Part shown: one piece after another, positions 49,901 through 64,000 of the stretch | Position numbering within the stretch: the stretch's first letter is position 1 | Layout: each line of letters starts with the position of its first letter | Assembly (NCBI GenBank): GCA_964057225.1 | Contig: OZ059897.1 | Coordinates: forward strand, 13,082,001 to 13,146,000 | DNA length: 64,000 bases | Direction: 5' to 3' | DNA from: Auanema rhodensis | Lineage: Eukaryota > Nematoda > Chromadorea > Rhabditida > Rhabditidae | Program-made: the position numbers and the translations under genes | The notes under the pieces: model-generated | Told to the model about the DNA's origin: nothing | Databases searched by the model: none | Seen by the model: the letters and a program-made list of their open reading frames with translations, nothing else

Positions 49901-52900
49901 ATAGTTAGTACTTTATATATAATATATTTTACTTTTCCTAACTTTCAATTATATTTTCTATTTGTAGTTGTATTAAGTTCAACTGAAATTGTACATGGAT
50001 TAATACATTTCTCTTCATTATAAACAGAAAATTTATAAAAAATAGATAAAAAATAAGAAATTCCAATTCAAATAGCACTGAAACATTCATATGTTCTTTC
50101 TTTATCTGCTATAAAGCGCAGAGCATTTGAAAGCTTTTCATTTTTATTCTTGTAAACACATCATAAATGCTTAAATCTATTAATTTCTCTATTAGTATAA
50201 TCAATACTTTAATTTTAGATTCAACTATACATAAATCAAAAATTTTTATTATTTCATTTGTATTTATTTTACATTGTATTATCTATATTTAATACATTGT
50301 AACACACACTTATATAACTTTATATATATATATATATATAAATGTATAAAGATAATAGTAAAATATGTATAGAAATCTATATTTTTATAAGAAAGTTTAA
50401 AGAAATATAGAATAAAGAGAAAGGAAGAGAGAGAGAGAGAGAGAGACAGAAAATGAAATAATTGAAAATCAAAAGATTACAACTTGTAATCAAGTGAAAA
50501 TAAAATTTACTCCATACATTCATTGTTATAGTTCTGTTTTGAATAATAAGGTGAGAAAGTTTGCCTAGGTTGTCTATTGACATGCGCCTAACTTATAAGC
50601 TTCAGAGAAGATTTGAATTTTTTTTGATGCCAATCAGCTTTTAAATTAATCAAATTATGCTAACATATGCCATCAGTTATTACGAGGTAACTTCTATTTT
50701 GATTTTAGTTGAGGAGATTTCTGTTCCTATTCCAACTTCCGCTTCCCTAGATTATAGAATAAGGTCAACAAATAACAATAATACTTAAATAGAAATGATC
50801 ATTTTGCTTAATTCAACGAGCATCAATCACATATCCTTATTGAAAATTTTGAATATTTTTCAATTTTGATTTTTGTCATTGCAGAGCTAAAAAATTTGAA
50901 AAAAAAAACTTAACTACTAATTAAAGATTATGCTACTGATATTGATAAGCTTATCATCATGTCACTTGCAATTTCATTATTTGACTCCAGAAACCCACGC
51001 ATAGTTAGTGTTTCGCATTTATTCTTCTTTTCGATGTATATAATAATATAAAAATGCAAATATTTGGTTAAAAATATTATTTTTATTGTACATTTTCTGA
51101 CATTTCACAACTTCTTTCTTTTACAAGGATATATTTGTATATTATATATTCTTATCATTTATTAATTCAATAATCTTTTTAGTCTTCTTGTCATTATTTC
51201 TTTTTCTTTTTTTTTGTTTGAAATCATTCAGATGTTTTCAAAGAAAAAAAAATTCTATATATATAGTAAAGTTTACTTGAAGGTCTGTCATGCGACAAAT
51301 ATTAACTATTTCTAGCATAGCTAACTAGAAAAGAGGCTCTCTGACTGACAGTCAGCGACGATTAATTGTAAATATTGGAATATCAATACATAGTATATAT
51401 ACTATACAATTTATATTTTATACATTTTACTTTCTTTGCTAAACTCTTCTTTTTCTTTTTTTTTGCGTTCACAATGATAACTTTGATGGCATTCAAACAT
51501 TTCCAGGCAGTTTTCGATGAACTTGTTCAATCATTTCTTCCTGCATCATTTTTCATTTTCTCTTCCTCGTTATGTTGTCAAACTTTTAATTCAAAACACA
51601 TGTTTAGTATGAAACATGATTGAATGAACTCTATCTGTACCTGTATGCATTGCTATTAACCGTTTATTACACACATTATCTTTGAAATACTTAAGTTTCA
51701 AAAACCATGTTTTCATGATTTGCGAAGCTTCATTGTTCAAATATTCGGAAAAAGTTCAAATCTCTAATCTACATTGCTTGAGGAAGATAGTTTAAACTAT
51801 TTTTATTAAATTAACATAACGTCTTCTTTGAAACGTTAACAAAGTTGATTCGAACATCTTCTCAAGTTCATCCTTATATTTTCTTAAGAAGAGTATACTT
51901 CATATAGAAAACAACTTCAATTCAAAAATCACATAAGTATGTCCATTAACTATATGAATAGTTGAATATATATTTTAGAAATATTTCTTTCTCTTATTGT
52001 TTTTTTTGTTTTGTAATTTACTACGATTAGTTTATGTTTTTGATCAAATTTCAATAAAAAAATGAATAAAATTGAAATCACTTATTTAGTTGATCTGATG
52101 AAATATGAAAATTTTTTAGAGATAATTATCTTCTATTTCTTAGAAAATACTGTTTATACATGTCAAATGATTCTATTTGGATTAAAATATCCTCGTAATT
52201 AATATCATATAATTAATTTTTTTCTCTTTTTCTCCTTTTCTCTTTGAAAACAAATAGCACTTTGCATAGAGACATTTCATGTTTATGAAATGAATAGTTC
52301 TTTCCGACTTGAGAAATAGATGCTACTCGTTCAATTTCACTCGGCCAATTACTTCTTCAAGCCTAGTAGAAGGAAAATAAAACAGATTGTAGAACGGAAA
52401 GAAGGGAGAACAAGATGAATGAATAGAGAGAGAGATAGAGAAATAAAGATTGGTGTAGAGCAAATGATGTGAGATGCAACTGAGTGAGAAGACGAATCCG
52501 GCAGAACGAAAGGTACAGAACAAACGTAGGACAATCAACTTAAGATTCTCAAATTACAAAAATTCCTCTAGAAAGCTCTTTGTTTCTTGAAGTTTTAAAA
52601 CGAGTTAGATTGTTTTAAGATGTGAAAGAGCAAACTGAGTGAACTTAGCAAAAGATATTCTACACGGGAATTGAATCTGCTTTTGTTGTACAATTCGTGA
52701 GAATAAAGACGAATGTACAGTTCAAGCTTTATTGAGATAATTGGACTTTTCTATTTTCCTGCTTCAAATCATGTCAAGATATGCTAGATTTGAGAAAAAA
52801 ATGTTTTTTTCAAATAACTGGTTACAATCAGTTCAAGGACTTCTACTCAGCAGTGTCATCATGTTGTTAATTATTTATTTTAAAAATCGTTGTCTTGTTC

Positions 52901-55900
52901 TTCCTTGAAATCAGGTACATTGACCGGAATGATCCATGCTTATCCAACTCTCAAAAATGGAAAAGTGGACATGAAAGACATCATGAAAAGAGAGAGGAAA
53001 TGAGATTGAAAGATAAAAAAGACATGAGACTCATCTTGGAAAATGAGAAGAATAAGATAGATGGACAGAAGAGTCGTTGACAAACTCTGAAGACTGAGAA
53101 AGAAAAGCCGAAAAAGGGCAACAAGTTTCTCCTTGGCTTCACTCCGCCCGAATCTGCTCAGCTGTATCTTTAGTAACATCATCATCATCACAACCACCCA
53201 ATACTTCTTCGACGTTTCAAAGTATATTGTCTAGTATCAACAACGTTTCTCTCTATTTTGGCTATCCTATTTGGCTCAGTTTCATCTAGTCCTTCATTGT
53301 CATCTTCATTTTGTAATCAGTTGCTATACTTTTGCCGGATGGCAGCCGTCACGTTGACGAATTCGACATCACTAGCTGCAGCGTCCATACTTTCAAAGCC
53401 TATGACCCTTGCGGAAAAAGTAACACTAGTTGAAAAAGCTATTGATGATGCAAGCAGTACGAGCAGCAGGAGCAGCACTAGTCCACTTCGAGCCAATCAT
53501 ACTGATGAACCTTATCACCATCACGAACCTACTGAATCCCGTCGTAGCTCTGTCGCAACAACGGCTACTGTAATGACGGCAACGGCTTTAGACCAACAAG
53601 AATCTGTATATGTAATAGCTTCCATGACTACTAAGCCATACTCTGGAAGAATTAACCGAACAACGTCCACTCGCAACGCTACAACATGTCGTCGAGTTCG
53701 ATTCCATGATAGGCGCAGAGGCACTACAGGCCAAAGGTATTGAATTTCATGAAAATAGATTTCTTCTTTGATATTTGAAAGCTTTAATAGAAGTGTTGCT
53801 TCAGAGCATGCTCTCATTATTCTATTTCATTTTCTTTTCAAAAGCTATGCCAATATACATCAGATATATATCTTATATCTATCTCGTTTCGCAGTCTGCT
53901 CCTTCCACATATCTCTTGTTCTTTCTTGTTTTTTTAAGAAGAAAAAGAAACTATGATGAACAAAAAAAAAGATTTTTTGTGAATAGGGAAGTAAGAGTAA
54001 AATAAGAAATATTGAGATTGAGGAAGATAAACCGAGAAAAAACGAGATATGCGTATATGAAATGAAAATGTAAGAGAATTAAAGAAATAAAGAGATAGAG
54101 AGATAGAATATGAAAGAAGAGTAAGTGTTCATGACAACCGTTCTTCACGTATGACTTCATTGAGACTAATAGATATTGGACTTTTTTCACGTGTGTCACG
54201 TGTAACTTAACGTATTACGTATCCCATATTCATTTCATTAGCATCATACCCTTCTTACTTAGTAATAGTGAGACGCGGTGTCACAGATCTTCATGACCAA
54301 TGAGCTTTTAAACAGCCAAGGAAACCTTTACTAGTATAACCAAATGTTTAATTTCATTTTCATTTTATCTGTTAATCTTATTGATTTTTATCTTTTTGCA
54401 ATAATTTTTATAATGTTGATGTCGTTCATATTCTCATACTTTCACATCTTATTAAGTCTCACCTTTGAAGCCATGTGTGTATACGTATTTGAATAATTCA
54501 TTTGCTCTAAGTCTTCAGACAACAGTTTCCATGGACATTCATAGTTTAAGTTGGAAAAATTGTAAAAAGCTAATGAGACAGAAAAGCAGACAACAAGACC
54601 AGAAAGAATTGCATAGAAGGTATGACGAGTTAAATGGAAAAAAAATAGTTTCTGATCAGAGGAATGAGTCGAAGTTAAAGCCGACGAATAATTAAAAAGT
54701 TCAATGTGAACTATGACATCTCTTAGAAAATGAATTTGAATTTTGGTTATGAATATTATCTAAGTGCTTCTCTTCTTTCATTTTTTTTTCTTGTTACATC
54801 ATAGATATGAAGAACAAAATTAGTCTTTTGAGAGTAATCCATCCATAGTACATTGTTAATATTTAGTGAAAATTGAAAAGTTTTTTTTTATGATCATTAT
54901 GAAGAATTGAAGAGCTAATATTCGCACTCGCTGTTAAGATTTGACAAACTATTTTTTAAATTTTTCTTTTTGTCTTTCATGTCCAGTTCACTCATACCCT
55001 GTTTGAACTTTTATCTGTTTTCTGATTTTTACGCGCAGATACACACACTTTTACAGCTTTCCTATATCCGCACAACATAGTTCGAGAAAGCACATATTAT
55101 ACATAGACATACATAGATGTATTTTTCATTTTAACGAAGCAGAAAAAAAATGTTCTAAAAGGAAAAATGTTATGTTTATTAGAAATTCTCTTGCTCTCTT
55201 TTCTCTATTATACACCTCTTATGGCAAATAGTCAATCTATATGTTGCTTATAACTTTATAGCTATACCGATGGATTAATATAGTTCTTATACACATATTC
55301 CTTAATTATATATTAATAACTTCATTTAAAATTATTTCAGAACAGAACTTTTGATTAAGTAATTTTCTTGTTTTGTTCTTAAAATGATCAACGTGTAGTG
55401 GAGGGAAAGAGTTGAAAGTCTGAAAAAGCCTTTTACCAATAGTTGTTGTATCTGATAAACTATCAGATGGAAATCTTTTTTAATTTATATAATCTAATCA
55501 TAGATTAGAAAACTTTCATTTCTATCTAGTATTCGAATGAAACTTTGTCTTCATTTCGTCACCTGTTAAACGTGTGCGTGTAGGTTTCAGCCTTGTTTCA
55601 TGAGTATATTCATATAAAAATCCTTTTATATGCAATACACCCACAGAAAATCCTCTGTTTCACTCAAAACTGAAGTCAGTTGATGCTAATGCAGAAGAAG
55701 AGGAGAATGTAGAGAGATTTGAGAGAAAAAAAGAGAAAAAGGAGGAAAAAGAAAAGAGGAAGGAAGGTATCACTTGTGCCCACAAAGTAGACAAATCGTT
55801 TTTAAATCTATAAATACACCTGAATATCTTCATACTCATCCATCAGTAACAATGATTAAAAAGAGTTTTGAATTCAAATTATATCATATTACAAGTTTTT

Positions 55901-58900
55901 TTATCAAATTTCGAAGTTATTTTGTGTCTCTTTCATGTATTCATGAGCTTGATCTGTTTATTTATACTAATCATTAGTAACAAATACAGAATAAGTTTCT
56001 TTTTTTCTAAGTAACTATATATAACTAATTTAATTATAAATATAAATTATATACAAATAATGAATATATATATAGTATATAGTATATAATCTTTTATTCA
56101 AATTTGCTCGATGTTCAGTTTTAAAATTTCTTTGAGAAAAAAAAACCATTGGATTTTGCATAATAAATTGGGGGGAAGATTTTTTTTTTGTTTTCACTCA
56201 AAAACATTCTTTTTCCTACTCACGAAGAAAAAAGTGTTAAATCATCTTAGGATTCATAAAATTGCATGGAACATTTGGGTGGTACAAACTACTTTTTGCT
56301 TTTTCTTTTCAAAAAAAAAGAAAGAGAAAGATTATTTTGGAAAAATGTTACTCTATCTTCAAGATAATATTTTTAGAATGATCAATTTTGCAGCAAGTTT
56401 ATGTCAGTGAATATCAGAAATAAAAGACAAAAATCAAAGTTCGAGCTATTTATCTAAAAGAAAGATGTTTTTTTTTATTCATACTGCTGTTCACTTATAT
56501 TATTTTTTACAATCTATCTTCATCTTTAAAATTACTTTTGTTTATATTTCAAATATTATGCTTTTTTTTAATAATGAATTGTCTTATGAATACGTTTTGA
56601 GAATATCTTTTTTAGATCAAATGAGTTATAATATTTTTCATATTTCGATGTTTCTTACATCATATTCTGAAAATTAAACATAATATATGTAGACATGGTA
56701 TGGACATGTACATACATCTACATACATATGTATATAACTCTCTACTGTTATAATGAAATCAAACGATTTTATTTCAAAAATAATTATTAATATATATATA
56801 TATAATAAAATAATTCATAATTTTATATTGTTTTCATAATATTCATTACGACATATGTGAAGTTTTAGAAGAGCATTCATTCTTGCACTTTTCTTACTTT
56901 TTTAATTTGAAATTTCTAAATATACATATCTAATGGGAAATACAGTTACAACAAAGTTTTTTGTTTGAATATTAATTAAAATTCAATAATAATAATGTTC
57001 TCAACTAACTATTTTCAACTATTCTTCTGTTATTTTGATTTTTCCATTTCATTTGTATTAAATATAGTTTTATACTGTTACTGTTGCATAACTCCGGAAA
57101 GTGACTGCGACTTTAACCAAGCATTAATGTTTTAATTATATTCAGAAACTGAATAATATTTCTGAATATATTTTTTTAACTGGGAAAATGAAAATTTGCA
57201 TTTTTTTCAGCTTATTGTTCATTTGTGAACATGATTTCTGGGGGACTTCCAGCTAGCTTTGTCTCGCTCTCTCTTTCTCCCTCTGTGTGTATCTCTCTCA
57301 GAGTTTTATAGAGATCAACATTGACTTCCCTAGTTGCTTGTCATATAATTCATATTTTTCATTTGAAAAATAGAAAATCTAATTATAATTAATAACTTCT
57401 TCAATTTTGCAGGATGGTCTCCTCAACATCACTGGCTTGGACGTGCCTTTTAGTACAATTGGTTTTATCTTGTGTATGTTTAATAGCGTCATTGGCTATA
57501 ATAGCTGCGAAATTGCAATCTACATCAATACATCCAGAAAAGCAGCATATTAGGTTCGTAGTAGATTTTAAGTTTTGTCGTTTTGTTTATTTCTTTGTTT
57601 TGGCTTAATTTGAAAAAAAAAGATATTTCTTTTCATAAGAATTATAAGAAGAAATGAAGACTTGACATAATGAGATGACGACTTTTGATATTTTGAAAAA
57701 AAAATTTTAAATAAAAAACAAATTTATTATATATATATATATAATAAATTTTTTGAAGTTTTATAATATATGTATATATATTATAAAACTTAATTTAATA
57801 AATGCCGTATGTTATGGTACATTTATGAAACTTCTATGGGTATAAACCAATAAATAGCTTCGTTTAGTAAGCTCTTAAAAGAAAGAAAAATATTTTCTTT
57901 TAAGTTTCTATTCAATTCTTTAACATTTTTCTTTTTGAATCCTAATGGAAAAAGTTCTAAAGTAGATGTAAACAAGAATAAAGTTTCTTTCGAATAAAAG
58001 CAAACCAGACTGATCTTATAAATGAGTGTCGAATGGCGTGAAAACAGGAAGTAAAGTATGGTTTACGTGAGAATATTGAAGCAAAAGTCATTTTATAAAA
58101 AAAATTTGAATAAAGCGGTCCATTCTCATAATTCTATATAAATAATCTTTTTCTTTTCAGCATCGAATGGTGGTCCTTTTGTGTTATGAGCTTTTTAATG
58201 ATATGGGCTACAATCTTTTCAATGTTAGGATTATCAGGACATAAAAAAATGTTAATTCTGCCTCATATATTATTATTGGTAAGTTTAAAATTATTTTTTG
58301 GATAACAAAATAAGAAATTAAACTATAATATTATTATTATTATTATTTTGATTTCATAGAACTGAATATATACAATAAACTTACATACATACATCGTATG
58401 TATTATTAGATATGTTAAATATAGATATTTATATATTATTTACATATTAATGAATGTTATAATTTGTTTACTATGCAGTACTATTACGTACATATGTGTA
58501 TATCCGTATCTAAAGTCCATCCTAAACCGGACCAGTAGTGTCAGAGCTGTCGCCATGGGTGATAATCTCTAAATTGCCTCAATGGTTCGATGGCTGAATC
58601 ACACCTACACATGAACTACTAACCTTTCACATTACATTTGAATTCTAAATATATTTTTTGTTAATTTTTCTTAAAATTTAAAGCAACATTTGACAATTAT
58701 CTACAGTTTTTTTGTATTTCAGCTTGTATACAGCTTATTCGTTGGACGTGTACTTCTTTTAGTTTTATTAGAGTTTGAGTTAACTGAACTCAATTGGCTA
58801 ATTGGAGTTTGTGTCTTAACAACAGCCGGTAATATCATTTAATCAAATAATATCCTTCATAACAACAACATTTAGAAATATTTCTAACGTGCTCAATTGT

Positions 58901-58934
58901 TTTTGAATTTCGAACGGTTACGTCTATGACCTAG
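43921..58934 (+). CDS. Small tetraspan membrane protein A (first of three tandem paralogues)
   Basis: Exons 43921-44000, 57413-57553, 58161-58278, 58723-58828 and 58876-58934 close in frame to about 167 residues. The first exon encodes a short basic cytosolic N-terminus (ends RKRRVSDFPHRK) and follows a TTTAG acceptor by 5 nt. Four hydrophobic helices follow, with a conserved Pro-His before the end of the 118-nt exon (LPHILLL) and an acidic loop between TM3 and TM4. I know no function. The general pattern recalls nematode DUF7027/LAPTM-like four-TM proteins, a tentative comparison. An alternative first exon (53339-53736) has the same splice phase. A GTTACG donor at 58917 could instead splice in frame into gene B and give an eight-TM fusion. 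The 13.4-kb first intron is otherwise empty. Confidence 0.65.
44001..53338. other. Long first intron or promoter region of tetraspan A
   Basis: AT-rich, with TATG/GATA-like repeats around 44.9 kb, a GA run (50425-50446) and no gene I can support. A 60-codon, very charged open frame at 52895-53080 (Glu/Lys/Arg/Asp/Met) lies just upstream of the alternative exon. It is purine-rich DNA and I do not call it. Confidence 0.5.
53339..53736 (+). CDS. Alternative first exon of tetraspan A (132-residue N-terminus)
   Basis: The ORF from ATG 53339 (MAAVTLTNSTSLAAAS) ends at a CAAAG|GTATTG donor in phase 2, matching the acceptor at 57413 exactly, as the distal exon does. It is Ser/Thr/Ala-rich, then basic (CRRVRFHDRRRG). 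Both first exons end in a basic cluster directly before TM1, so both isoforms would have a cytosolic N-terminus by the positive-inside rule. A TAATCAG acceptor lies 18 nt before the ATG, so a second promoter or trans-splice site is likely. The resulting protein would be about 285 residues. Confidence 0.5.
54188..54202. promoter_or_regulatory. Double E-box downstream of the alternative first exon
   Basis: CACGTG-TGT-CACGTG, two E-boxes 9 bp apart, about 450 bp after the alternative first exon of tetraspan A. The spacing is the same as the pair at 31661-31675. Confidence 0.45.
57720..57791. repeat. Two adjacent perfect palindromes in a tetraspan A intron
   Basis: 57720-57751 is a 32-nt perfect palindrome with an alternating TA core. 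Four bases later, 57756-57791 has 16-bp arms (AAGTTTTATAATATAT and its reverse complement) around a 4-nt loop. Such paired hairpins suggest a small palindromic element or a folded RNA in the intron 57554-58160. Confidence 0.75.
58500..58630. other. GC-richer block inside a tetraspan A intron
   Basis: A block of mixed composition inside the AT-rich intron 58279-58722. It is not spliceable in phase with the gene and lacks a tRNA fold. It has the short runs TGATAA and CTGA, but these are too close for a standard C/D snoRNA. Possible intronic ncRNA; evidence is weak. Confidence 0.2.
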
Positions 58935-58956
58935 AGTATATTAGAAATAAAATATA

Positions 58957-59695
58957 ATGGCAATGGATTATCAGGTTAGTTAGAATAAAGAATATATAAA
59001 TTATTTTATTTTTTATATATTAAATCATTATTTAGGTTGTTCTTGCTGGTGAAATGGTACTTCTAATTACGGGTATTACGGCTATTGGTATGTTGCATGG
59101 TTGGACAGAAGGTGTCGGCTATCATATGAGGGAATACTATACTCCTTTGTACGTTTATATAATTTTTTTTTGAAATTGGTAATATTATCTATTTCAGATG
59201 GGCATGTGCTGTATTAATGTGTGCTCTTTTACTATTAATTATATCATTAGCAATGGTTTTCATCTTTCTTCACTTTAATTGTCCTGGAATTATTAAACAA
59301 CATATCTTCGCATTGGTATTAATTTATAATTTATATATTGAATTTGGATATAATTAAGTCACACAAATACAATAATTTTTACTCTTAAAAAAGCTTTCAT
59401 ATATCAAACGATCAATATATCTTATACCATATAGGGAAAATTCTTAACTATTAGGCTTAAATCAGCATATAAATCATATAGTATATGAATATATAAATCT
59501 AATTAAGATATTCATGATTTTCAGGCTGTTTCGTGGCCGTTATCGTTATGCATCACAGTATCAGCAGTAGTTGCTGGAGCTCCAATACTTGTCGGAATTG
59601 TCTTAATTCTATTTTTCTCATCATTACTTCCATTTGCGTATATATATAGTCATGCTGAATGGACTACAGCAACTGAAGATTCACCCGTAATATAA
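58957..59695 (+). CDS. Small tetraspan membrane protein B
   Basis: Exons 58957-58974 (MAMDYQ), 59036-59148, 59198-59315 and 59525-59695 close to about 139 residues with four hydrophobic segments. The third exon is 118 nt with phases 2 to 0, the same length and phases as the corresponding exon in genes A and C, and it again ends in a short hydrophobic run after a Lys/His-containing loop. A TATTAG acceptor sits 12 nt before the ATG and only 10 nt after the stop of gene A, so the pair looks like a tightly packed operon or an overlapping read-through unit. Function unknown. The alternative is that exons 2-4 are the second half of an eight-TM fusion with A. Confidence 0.6.
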
Positions 59696-59705
59696 ACAAT
59701 TTACA

Positions 59706-59711
59706 AATAAA
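59706..59711 (+). terminator. Probable polyadenylation signal of tetraspan B
   Basis: AATAAA 11 nt after the gene B stop codon. Its presence between B and C argues for separate 3' end formation. Confidence 0.5.
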
Positions 59712-59924
59712 CAGTTCTCACCTTCCTCACTAGAATCCTCATCTAGCTTCCTCTCGCTTCACTCCTCCTCTCTTTCTTTTTCCTCCTGATTCCTAGTTTG
59801 TGAGCTAGAAGTTCTGATTAGTAAGTACTCCTTTACTTGTTATTTTGTTATATTCTTCCTTATTTCCTTAGTATAAACGAAAACAATAAGATTATCTTCC
59901 ATTCTTGTGAGCTGTGCAGTGATT

Positions 59925-60488
59925 ATGTTACGAACGATGACATTCAATTCTGAAGATCCAAACATCTATCTTCCTATTAAAATTCCTCTTCTCATCATTA
60001 CTATCTTTCAACTAACTTTTACTGTCATCTTTATTGTTGAAATTTCACTAACATTAACAAGAGATGATCAGTACTTTGTGAATAGCACAACAAGGTAAGC
60101 CTATTCAAATCTCTATCCTTCCCCTATGGATAATATCTTAATTTAGAATATTCTCTATCATATACTTAACTATCAATATACTTTGGGCTTTAAGCCTCGG
60201 ATGTGTTGTATACGTGATGATAACTAATCGATATTCTTTCTTAATCCCCCATTTAGTATATACGGTAATACATGAATTCTTTATAATTTCATTGAAGAGT
60301 TCTTCTTATTTCAGTCTATTTTGGAAATGTTTTATTTTTTATCTACAGCACTACTTTTCTTTGATGATACCGAACCATTATCATTAATATTTATCATATC
60401 TTTAACTATATTTCTGGCAATTTGTATCTATCATGAAATCAAATGTTATAGGAAAATGCGAATGTATGTTTGCAATGATGTGTTATAA
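59925..60488 (+). CDS. Small tetraspan membrane protein C
   Basis: Exons 59925-60094, 60147-60264 and 60315-60488 close to about 153 residues with four hydrophobic helices and a basic C-terminal tail (YHEIKCYRKMRM). The middle exon is 118 nt with phases 2 to 0, and it contains a Pro-His motif (LIPHLVYT) at the place of LPHILLL in gene A. The loop between TM3 and TM4 is acidic (DDTEP; compare EFELTEL in A). It starts 229 nt after gene B, behind a GTGCAG acceptor, which is compatible with an operon position. No known function. The same tentative DUF7027/LAPTM-like comparison applies. Confidence 0.65.
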
Positions 60489-60850
60489 TTTATAAAACGA
60501 AAAATCCCTTGATATTGATATGCTGAATATCTATTCTTACCAACCTTGTCACATGCTGTTTTTTTGTTTAATTATTGTCATGTTTGAACTTATCACTTTC
60601 TCCAGGTCACTTATTTTATAAATTAATAAAAATTATGTGAATTAATCGTTATTGAAACTTAATACAAATATATGAAAACATTATTAATGAAAACTTTAAA
60701 ATATGAAATATAAATAAAATTATTTATAATTAATTAAGAAATACATTAATCTTATCTAATTATAGTATGTTTTCATAATACAAGAATTAAATAAGAATAT
60801 TTTATAAAAATATTCTTGTTATAGCTAACTATTCGCATATTATATACAAA
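60489..60850. other. Convergent 3' flanks
   Basis: Very AT-rich spacer between tetraspan C (+) and the P450 (-). It holds an AATAAA near 60624. No gene seen. Confidence 0.5.
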
Positions 60851-63031
<2,181 letters not shown>

Positions 63032-64000
63032 TTTCGTTAATTTTGTCTGAAATTTTTATAATTTTATATAAAATTTATTCGATGAAAAATAAATAACATG
63101 TATGACCAAAATTAAAAAAAAAACTACAATATGCAAGTTCAAGCATCCTGATACACATGTCATGTTTGGTTTTGATAACGAAAAATTATTTGACTAATCA
63201 GTTAATAACAAACAAAAGATCACGTTCTTTGTATTTATAAGTTTATCAGATTTGTAATCAAAGTTAATGACGATTTCATTTTACTTCATGAAACTTTGAT
63301 GAAATATTAAATAAATTAAATGAGATTCTTAAATAATTCTATCATAATCTATATAAATGAAAGAAAAACATTTTTTTAACAAAATGAAAAAAATAAAATT
63401 GGAGCTCTTTCTCGGATGTTACTAGCTTTATGACTTTAGAATAATTTATTTTCATTTACTGATATACATATGTATATGTAGATGAGATTAAACTAGACTA
63501 CTTTTAATTATTTATCAAACAAACACATTTTAATCAAAAATATACTAAAGATAAGAATATTTTATATATTTCTTTATTGAATAAATATATTTTAGATTAA
63601 TCTTCGAATTCTTTATAATGGTTCGATGAAAAGGAAAAGCAGAAATAAAAAACAAATGCATAATTAGATCAATAGGCTACAAATTAATTTTCATATATTT
63701 TTTATAAGTTAAATATAAGTAATTTATATTTCATTTTATTTTATTTTTACATTACTCATCACACAGTTATTTTTTGTTTCTGATATTGATTTTACTCCCA
63801 TACTATTCATGAATGTCCGAATAAGAAACTAGAATATTTGTTACTAAAGAGGATTCACCTCATTCAAAATGTCATTAATCTAACTTGAAATATGTTCAGG
63901 TTTATCTTTCCTCATGATTCTTTAATCAGATGGTTTTAACGATATTTCCGCTTCTATTTAATGCTTAATGCTTTGCAGTTTTCCTCGGCATTTTGTCTAA
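63032..64000. other. Right-edge stretch upstream of the P450 gene
   Basis: AT-rich, with no ORF or RNA gene that I can support. It must contain the P450 promoter. Confidence 0.5.

Noticed and set aside
52895-53080. Charged ORF just upstream of the alternative tetraspan exon
   Set aside because: Purine-rich DNA naturally gives Glu/Lys/Arg/Met frames, and no acceptor/donor pair links it in phase to 53339 or 57413.
58560-58620. GGTTCGA-containing stretch as a possible tRNA
   Set aside because: The bases around GGTTCGA do not form a T-arm, and no acceptor or anticodon stem can be paired.

Overview
This window looks like nuclear DNA of a nematode. It is very AT-rich, with (TA)n, (GA)n and GATA tracts. 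Its genes are split by many short introns with TTTTCAG-type acceptors. Several start codons lie 0-20 nt behind an acceptor-like TTTCAG, TTTTAG or TTTAG with no convincing upstream exon, which is typical of spliced-leader trans-splicing. The recognisable genes match a nematode repertoire. All gene models were assembled by hand from splice signals, reading phase and family resemblance. For the first seven genes listed (pseudophosphatase to jip-1) and for the three tetraspan genes the exon lengths close in frame. Individual boundaries may be off by a base or more.

Layout. 0-8.3 kb: a dual-specificity-phosphatase-like gene with a degenerate active-site loop (+), converging on a small ciliary transition-zone membrane gene of the TMEM17/TMEM216 family (-). 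The ciliary gene has a perfect X-box about 100 bp before its start. 8.5-17.3 kb, all minus strand: methylmalonate-semialdehyde dehydrogenase, an LMAN2/VIP36-type cargo lectin, a ONECUT (cut plus homeobox) transcription factor, and a coding-like leader ORF just upstream of it. 17.5-20.0 kb: the paracaspase malt-1 (+). 20-25 kb: about 5 kb without a convincing gene. 24.9-39.0 kb: the JNK scaffold jip-1 (+), 23 exons with introns up to 4.5 kb. 39-57 kb: mostly non-coding, but holding two alternative first exons of a membrane-protein gene. 57.4-60.5 kb: a tandem array of three small four-TM proteins (+) that share an exon of exactly 118 nt with the same phases. 60.85-63.0 kb: a CYP4-clan cytochrome P450 (-). 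The last kilobase has nothing I can call.

The genes serve different cellular roles (mitochondrial valine/thymine catabolism, ER-Golgi traffic, neuronal transcription, NF-kB-type protease signalling, JNK scaffolding, oxidation) and do not form one pathway. The most interesting structures are the three-gene tetraspan cluster with alternative distal first exons, the X-box/cilia pairing, the pseudophosphatase loop, two GC-AG introns, and several GC-rich islands or inverted repeats inside long introns.
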